From Amaurobius ferox (lineage: Eukaryota > Arthropoda > Arachnida > Araneae > Amaurobiidae), in assembly GCA_951213105.1 (NCBI GenBank), contig OX578155.1, forward strand, positions 30,954,857 to 31,018,856: a stretch of 64,000 nt of DNA. The letters run 5' to 3'. The notes below the pieces were generated by a model, which searched no databases, was not told the DNA's origin, and worked only from the letters and a program-made list of their open reading frames with translations. This document shows positions 59,050 through 64,000 of this stretch, in pieces; the stretch's first letter is position 1; each line of letters begins with the position of its first letter. The translations under genes and the position numbers were made by a program.

Positions 59050-59435
59050 TGTTGTTGTTGAGACCCAGACCGTCCGACCTACCAGAAAGGTGTAAGGTAA
59101 CTGTTTGGACGGCCGGGAAGTGCCACCCAATTTAGATCGGAACCCAGTGGGGGAGGCATCCACAGGGACCGTACCCTCCTTCCCCTACCACCAACCTCTC
59201 GGAAGGACTTACGGACCCACATGTTTAACGTGATCGTACTCCGCATGAACACGGCGGCAGTTCTGGCAGCGGCGAGAATCGCGCGCTAACCACTGGGCTG
59301 CCGCGCCCGAAAAGAGCCAACAACACGCGGTGTTCCCAGGTGGTCACCCACCCAAGTACTAACCGCGCCCGATGCTGCCTGACTTCGGTGATCTAACGAG
59401 AACCGGTGTTTTCAGCACGGTACGGTCGTTGGCAG
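59050..59435 (-). mobile_element. Full-length composite 5S/tRNA-like SINE
   Basis: Inserted in the 3' LTR with a perfect 14-bp target duplication 'tcagaagtatatgt' (59036-59049 and 59436-59449). Read on the minus strand it has: a 5S rRNA-like head (59433-59316); a tRNA-like segment with box A-like 'gcagcccagtggttagcgcg' (~59309-59270); a unique body; a 3' domain 'ccggccgtccaaacagtt' to 'ggtcggacggtctgggtctc'; and a short (AAC)n tail. It is a non-coding element that would need a LINE partner for mobility. It post-dates the LTR insertion. Confidence 0.92.
59316..59433 (-). pseudogene. 5S rRNA-derived head of the SINE
   Basis: 118 bases closely matching a complete arthropod-like 5S rRNA, including 'gccaacgaccgtacc' at the start, 'cagcatcgggcgcggttagt' and 'gggtgggtgacc' of the internal control region, and 'ccgcgtgttgttggc' at the end. 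The 3' end runs straight into SINE sequence with no T-run terminator, so it is a promoter donor for the SINE and not a 5S gene. Confidence 0.9.
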
Positions 59436-59819
59436 TCAGAAGTATATGTGAAGTAGATCACGAGTTTGTAAGTGGTCTTATAATTGGACTATAAAGAGCC
59501 GTGCAGAGCGTTTAGGAGCAGAGAGCGATTTGAGAATTTGATTTTGATTCATGTAGAGAGAGAGAGCTCCATCTAGCAGACCGATTCTATGTTCATATAT
59601 CTGTGGAACTTAGCACAGAAATCTTATGCTTATTGCAAAGTTGTTAGCTGTAATCATGTACTCCTGTTAACATGCCTATGGATCTCCATTACGGAGAGTC
59701 TTGGATGTATGATGGTGAAGTGACGGCGACTGTAAATAAAAAAGCTTCTGAGGAGAGAGATGCCTCTTCATTTGACTCTTACACAGCGATCAGTTCATTT
59801 GTGGTTACCCAATATTATC

Positions 59820-59822
<3 letters not shown>

Positions 59823-59883
<61 letters not shown>

Positions 59884-60015
59884 TTTATTTTATTATTAAT
59901 AATTTTTATTACTTTTTCTATTATATTATTTATTTATTTTCTATTTAATGTCTTTTCAAGGCTATCTAACTACTAGTATTACGAGTTACTTCTGCTTTTA
60001 TTAGATGAAAGAATG
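59823..60015. repeat. (TA)n tract and AT-rich spacer
   Basis: A (TA)n run of about 56 bases (59825-59880) follows the 3' LTR and continues the tract interrupted by the LTR element; then AT-rich sequence. The frames spanning it are simple-sequence artefacts. Confidence 0.8.
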
Positions 60016-60360
60016 TCAAAAATATTGCACTATCAAGAACATAATGTGGTAATTGTAGGAGGGAGTTGACCTTGTGGTCAAACTAAAGTATGATACAGAA
60101 AAAACATGTTCACATTTGTGACTGGACATTGTGTAACGTCCAGGGGAGGGTAAATGACCCCCTTACACTCCCCTATGGGCGCCCATGGCAGTCCTCTACG
60201 AGCTCCCATTACATGAGCTCCCTGCTGAATGCTATTGCCCTCAGGACAGAACCTAACAGAGCCGAAGTTTCGATTTTCTCGGGGGTAGTAAACAGCCTTT
60301 CCAGACCCTCCAAAAGTATCTGTGATATAAGAGGCTGAAACATTTCACACTTGCCATGGG

Positions 60361-60418
60361 CCGCCCACACAAACAGTTACCATAAGCCTTCGGGTTGGTC
60401 GTGTGGTCTGGGCTTTCT
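60361..60418 (+). mobile_element. SINE 3' end fragment
   Basis: 58 bp with 'acaaacagttaccataagcc' and ending 'tggtctgggctttc', bounded by 'cacttgccatggg' and 'cacttgctatggg'. It matches the SINE 3' domain. Immediately after, 60432-60470 holds 'gcgatagcccagtggttagc', a match to the tRNA-like part of the same SINE, so a second fragment lies head to tail. Confidence 0.7.
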
Positions 60419-61226
60419 GCACTTGCTATGGGATTGGGCGCGATAGCCCAGTGGTTAGCGCGCGGGAATTGCTGTGGGAACTCATGGCAAGAACGCGCAT
60501 AGAACTAATTCCACGGGTGATAAACTCAAGGATGAGGCGTTCCATATTGACTTGCTTGTCGATATTATAAGCAAGCTAGTCGATATTATAAGTCTCATCC
60601 TTGAGTTTGAGTTTTCCCTTTGAAAAAATTCTATGTGTGCCCTTGCCATGGGCGCCCATAGGGGAGCGCGAAGGGCACTAGTCCTCCAGTGGACATTCAA
60701 GGTCTCAAATGTAGGTATCAGGATACTAGATATATTTACCTCTCATCCTTGAATTTGGACATTCCAGGAAAAGTTTTATGAACGCCCTTAAATCCCACTC
60801 CTTTTGAAGAAGGTTTACCCCCTCCTGCCATTACAACACTATATTTTGACATTATTTCTCTCATCCGAGTTCTAATCACGTTAATTACAAAATACTCTAC
60901 CTAATTTCATTTTTTTACAGAATGCATAGGCATATAGAATTTCATGGCTGTACGTACTCTCTCTCTTAAAATATCTAATTTCGAATTATTCGTGTTTTAA
61001 TAACCTGCTTCTAATTTCCTACAGAATGGTAGAATATTTTGAAATCAATGTGATTAAAACACAGATTATTCAAAATTAGAGATTTTACAAAAGAGAGAGA
61101 GAGAGAGAGTACGTATAGCCATGAAATTCTATATGTAGATGCATTCTGAAAACAAAATCAGAATTAGGTATAACATTTTATAATTAACGTGATTAGAGCA
61201 CGAATAAGAGAGAGGGTGTGTGTGTG

Positions 61227-61287
61227 TAGAAGACCCAGACCGTCCGACTCGTCCAGGGGACTAAGAGCACCTATTTGGACGGCCGGG
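61227..61287 (-). mobile_element. SINE 3' end fragment in a (GT)n tract
   Basis: 'agacccagaccgtccgactc' to 'ttggacggccggg' on the plus strand is the reverse complement of the SINE 3' domain. It splits a (GT)n microsatellite, whose repeats form the flanking duplication. Confidence 0.75.
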
Positions 61288-63475
61288 TGTGTGTGTGTGT
61301 GTGTCAAAATTATAGTGCGATCAAAATATAGTGGTTGTAATTGCAGAAAGGGGACAACCTTGTTTCGAAAGAGTAGGATTCAAGGGCGAATATGAAACTT
61401 TTTCCGGGGACGGCCAAACTCAAGAATGAGACATAATTATGTACTAGCTTGATATCTACATTTGCGACCTTGACCGTCCACGGGAGAGCAAGTGCCCCTC
61501 CCGCTCCTCTATGGGCGCCCATGCCATGGGCACACATAGAATTTTTTCAAAGGGAAAACTCAAACTCAAGGATGAGACTTATAATATCGACTATCTTAAT
61601 AGTTACTTTGGGACCTTGAACGTCCAAGGGAGGGCAAGCGCCCCCTTGCTCTCCCCTATGGGCGCCCATGGCAAATGTGACCATAGAACTTATTAAAGCT
61701 AGGACAAACTCAAGGACAAGACGTACAGTATCGATTAGCTTGATACCGACATTTGTGGCTTTCAAAATTTTTATGGTCTCCCATGGCGAGGTTGTCCATA
61801 GCGCTTTTTCTAAGAAGAACGTACTCAAAGATGAAACGTACAATATCTACTAGTTTGACACCTACATTTGTGACCTTGGATGTTTACGGGAAGACAAGTG
61901 CTCCCTTACATCTATGGACGCCCCCTTACGTCTCCTTTATGTATGGATGCTCCCTTACGTCTATGGACGCCCATGGCAAGGACGTCAATAGAACTTTTTC
62001 CAGCGGGGACAATCTCAAGGACTAGAGGTACAGTATTCATTAGTTTGATAGTGACTTTCAACATCCCCTATGGGCGCCTATGGCACGTGTGCAATGTTTG
62101 AATATGTCACAGAGACATTTGGGGGGTCTGGAAAGACTGTTTACCGTCCCTGAGGAAATCGAAACTTCGGCTCCGTTAGGTTCTGTCCTGAGGGCAATAG
62201 TATAAGCAGGGAGCCCATAGAGCACGGCAAGGAAGCACTTAATCCCAACAGGTATTCATTACAAATGTAGGTTACCAGCTAGTCGATATTGAATGCGTCG
62301 TCCTTGAGTTCCCTCCTGGAAAATGTTACATGGGCGCCCATAGTGAAAGGAAAGGATGACACTTGCCGTCCCATAGACGTTCAAGGTTAGACATGCAAGT
62401 CTCAATTTAGCCGATGTGGAACGCCTCATCCTTGAGTTTGTCGCCGATAGAATTTGTTCTATGGGTGTCCTTCCCATGGGCGCCCATAAGGGAACGCAAT
62501 GTGAAACTTGCCCTATTGTGTATGTTTAAGGTTACAAATGTAGATTACAAGCAAGTCCATATGAAATGCCTCATCCTTGAAATTGTCGTCGATAGAATTA
62601 ATTCTACGAGTGTCCTTGCCATGGGCGCCCATAAGGGAAAGCAAGGGAAAACTTGCCCTACTGTGGACGTTTAATGTTGCAAATGTAGTTTTCAAGCTAG
62701 TAGATATTGAACTCTTCATCCTTGATTTTGCCGTCCTAGAAAATGTTACATGGGCGCCCATAGTGAAAGGAAAGGATGACACTTGCCGTTCCATAGACGT
62801 TCAAGGTTAGACATGCAAGTCTCAATTTAGTCGATGTGGAACGCCTCATCCTTGAGTTTGTCGCCGATGGAATTTGTTCTATGGGTGTCCTTGCCATGGG
62901 CGCCCATAAGGGAATCCAAGATAAAACTTGCCCTACTGTCTACGTTTAAGGTTGCAAATGTAGTCTTCAAACTAGTAGATATTCAACTCCTCATCCTTGA
63001 TTTTGCCTTATTGGAAAATGTTACATAGGCGCCCATAGTGGAGGGCAAGTAGGACACTTGCCCTCTCATAGATAACTTGTTAGCTAATCGATGTTGAACG
63101 CCTCAACCTTCAGTTTGTCACCATGAAAGAAGCTCTATGGCCGCCCATAGGAGAGGACAAGTGGTGCACTTGTTCTCTCCTAGGACATTTAAGATCACAA
63201 ATGTAGATTTCAAGCTAGTCGATATTTTAGGTATATTCATATAGTTTGCACCCCTAGAAAAATTCTATTTGCGCTTTGCCATGGGCGTCCATAAGGGAGC
63301 GCAAGGGGGTATTTACCCTCCCTGTAAACATCAAGCTAGTCAATTTTTTACGTTTCATACTTTAGTTTGACCACCGCAGGAAAAAGTATTTTTAGCATTC
63401 TTTAATCCTACTTCTTTCAATCAAGGTCGACCGCCTCCTGCAATTACCACACTATGTTTTTGATCGCACAATATT

Positions 63476-63576
63476 TCTGACATATATATTTTATGATATA
63501 TATATTTTTGCCATTATATATATATAAATATATATTATAAATATTTTTACATTAATATTTGACGTTATAAATATTT

Positions 63577-63622
<46 letters not shown>

Positions 63623-63890
63623 TATATATATGTGTGTGTGTATTTTCAATATCAAAATCACGCATAAACTAATTGAACTGTACATTTCCTCATGAAGAAG
63701 ACAAAGAACTCTATTCAGTCACCGCGGCCACATATCTACTGACGTCACACAATAAGACAAAAAGAGAAAAGAAACAATCAATCGGAAGAGCTGAGTCTGC
63801 TAGTCTGCTGAAATTCGCGCCTGACGAATGTATCACATGATATTCTGGCGGGAGTGACTTTGCAGTGAATAAGCGCTGGTGTAATTTACA
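63476..63890 (-). repeat. Right arm of the large palindromic element
   Basis: (TA)n-rich sequence (63483-63620), then the reverse complement of the 51755-51986 arm: 'gatattgaaaa' / 'ttttcaatatc', 'cattcgtcaggcgcgaattt' and 'gcgcttattcactgc' on the minus strand. An extra ~120 bp (63670-63790) is absent from the left arm. Confidence 0.7.
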
Positions 63891-63894
63891 GGCT

Positions 63895-64000
63895 TGTGTC
63901 TATACGAGCGCTTATTCACTACAATGCACTTCCGGGGAAATGCACCACGTGATAACTACGTCAGGCTCGAATTTCATCTAACCTTGTGGCGGCAGTTGAA
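63895..64000 (+). repeat. Start of a second copy of the palindromic element
   Basis: Direct copy of 51775-51868: 'cgagcgcttattcactacaa', 'cacgtgataactacgtcagg' and 'ccttgtggcggcagttgaa'. The window ends inside it. It abuts the right arm of the preceding element head to head. Confidence 0.75.

Larger units (their letters stand above)
51987..59822 (+). mobile_element. Ty3/gypsy LTR retrotransposon (7.8 kb)
   Basis: Complete element: 5' LTR, gag, pol in the order protease - reverse transcriptase - RNase H - integrase (the Ty3/gypsy order), a ~1.8-kb purine-rich non-coding 3' region, a G-rich polypurine tract ('ctggaggggggg' at 58630-58641) and the 3' LTR. LTRs differ by about four substitutions in 778 positions once a SINE in the 3' copy is removed, so insertion was recent. 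It lies in a (TA)n tract, so the target duplication is ambiguous. No env-like gene. The primer-binding site is not obvious next to the 5' LTR. Two in-frame stops and a likely early frame disruption make this copy probably non-autonomous. Confidence 0.95.
58645..59822 (+). repeat. 3' LTR (778 bp plus 400-bp SINE insertion)
   Basis: Same ends as the 5' LTR. Differences from the 5' copy that I can see are single-base changes near 58871, 59605, 59642 and 59760. A SINE plus one copy of its 14-bp target duplication accounts for the extra 400 bases. The 3' flank begins 'aatatatata'. Confidence 0.92.
60016..63475. repeat. Palindromic array of ~140-bp 'GGGCGCCCAT' units
   Basis: Units share 'atgggcgcccat', 'gacgttcaaggt', 'caaatgtag', 'agctagtcgatattga' and 'cctcatccttgag'. 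The palindromic core occurs near 60175, 60652, 61511, 61658, 62333, 62478, 62623, 62753, 62898, 63028, 63139 and 63280, spaced mostly 110-147 bp on the right. Units 60120-62050 are largely in mixed orientation and those at 62280-63340 mostly read the other way. Inverted pairs include 60222-60310 with 62118-62202 and 60020-60095 with 63365-63475. All reading frames here are by-products of the repeats. Confidence 0.75.

Noticed and set aside
59316..59433. Functional 5S rRNA gene
   Set aside because: It has no terminator, is fused to a SINE body and lies inside a target-site-duplicated insertion in an LTR.
59672..59948. Frames ending in long alternating Tyr-Ile runs
   Set aside because: Translation of the (TA)n microsatellite.
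60090..63028. Many overlapping 60-100 codon frames on both strands
   Set aside because: All follow the ~140-bp palindromic units; no recognised domain.

Overview
The window is AT-rich eukaryotic DNA with very few genes and many repeats. The repeat types point to an arthropod: Jockey-type LINE pieces, hAT and PIF/Harbinger-like transposons, a Ty3/gypsy LTR element, and a SINE whose head derives from 5S rRNA. A chelicerate such as a spider would fit, but that is an impression and I cannot prove it from this window. There is no operon structure, CRISPR array or prokaryotic signal.

Host-type coding content is small. The clearest locus is a C2H2 zinc-finger gene on the minus strand (10752-11969), readable in one frame except for a single in-frame TAA. 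A second zinc-finger locus (about 50100-51526, minus) is a decayed pseudogene. Two short ATG-initiated segments, 8522-8642 (minus) and 27052-27178 (plus), look like first coding exons with good splice donors but are unrecognised. A promoter-like block at 12162-12292 lies upstream of the first zinc-finger gene, and splice-like signals on the other strand suggest a divergent transcript.

Region by region: 0-4.4 kb holds foldback repeats with CRE-like motifs and tRNA-like (Pol III) boxes, a local tandem duplication, and a second palindrome family. 6.05-6.8 kb and 34.6-35.4 kb hold two opposite copies of one non-autonomous DNA transposon. 12.16-26.94 kb is bounded by an inverted pair of a promoter-like repeat. 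Inside it, 17.65-25.84 kb is bounded by PIF/Harbinger-like inverted repeats with a TAA target duplication and contains a broken hAT transposase tail. 29.9-30.7 kb (minus) and 32.5-34.4 kb (plus) are Jockey-type LINE fragments. 36.6-42.5 kb is AT-rich with local duplications. 43.3-47.8 kb is a ~141-bp satellite with an orientation switch, interrupted by a hAT-like element that is itself interrupted by another inverted-repeat element. 47.80-48.80 kb is a further inverted-repeat element with a perfect 8-bp target duplication.

The right end (51.75-64.0 kb) is a large nested structure. A palindromic repeat-dense element (arms at 51.76-51.98 and 63.6-63.89 kb) contains a young Ty3/gypsy retrotransposon (51987-59822). 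That element has a (TA)n target, two LTRs that differ by about four substitutions, and gag and pol in one continuous frame interrupted by TGA and TAA. Its 3' LTR carries a full-length composite 5S/tRNA-like SINE with a 14-bp target duplication. At least six short 3'-end copies of the same SINE family are scattered through the window, four of them with clear target duplications.

Nothing here forms a multi-gene functional pathway. The interest lies in the nested mobile-element history, the SINE family, the in-frame 141-bp satellite and the gag-TGA-pol arrangement.
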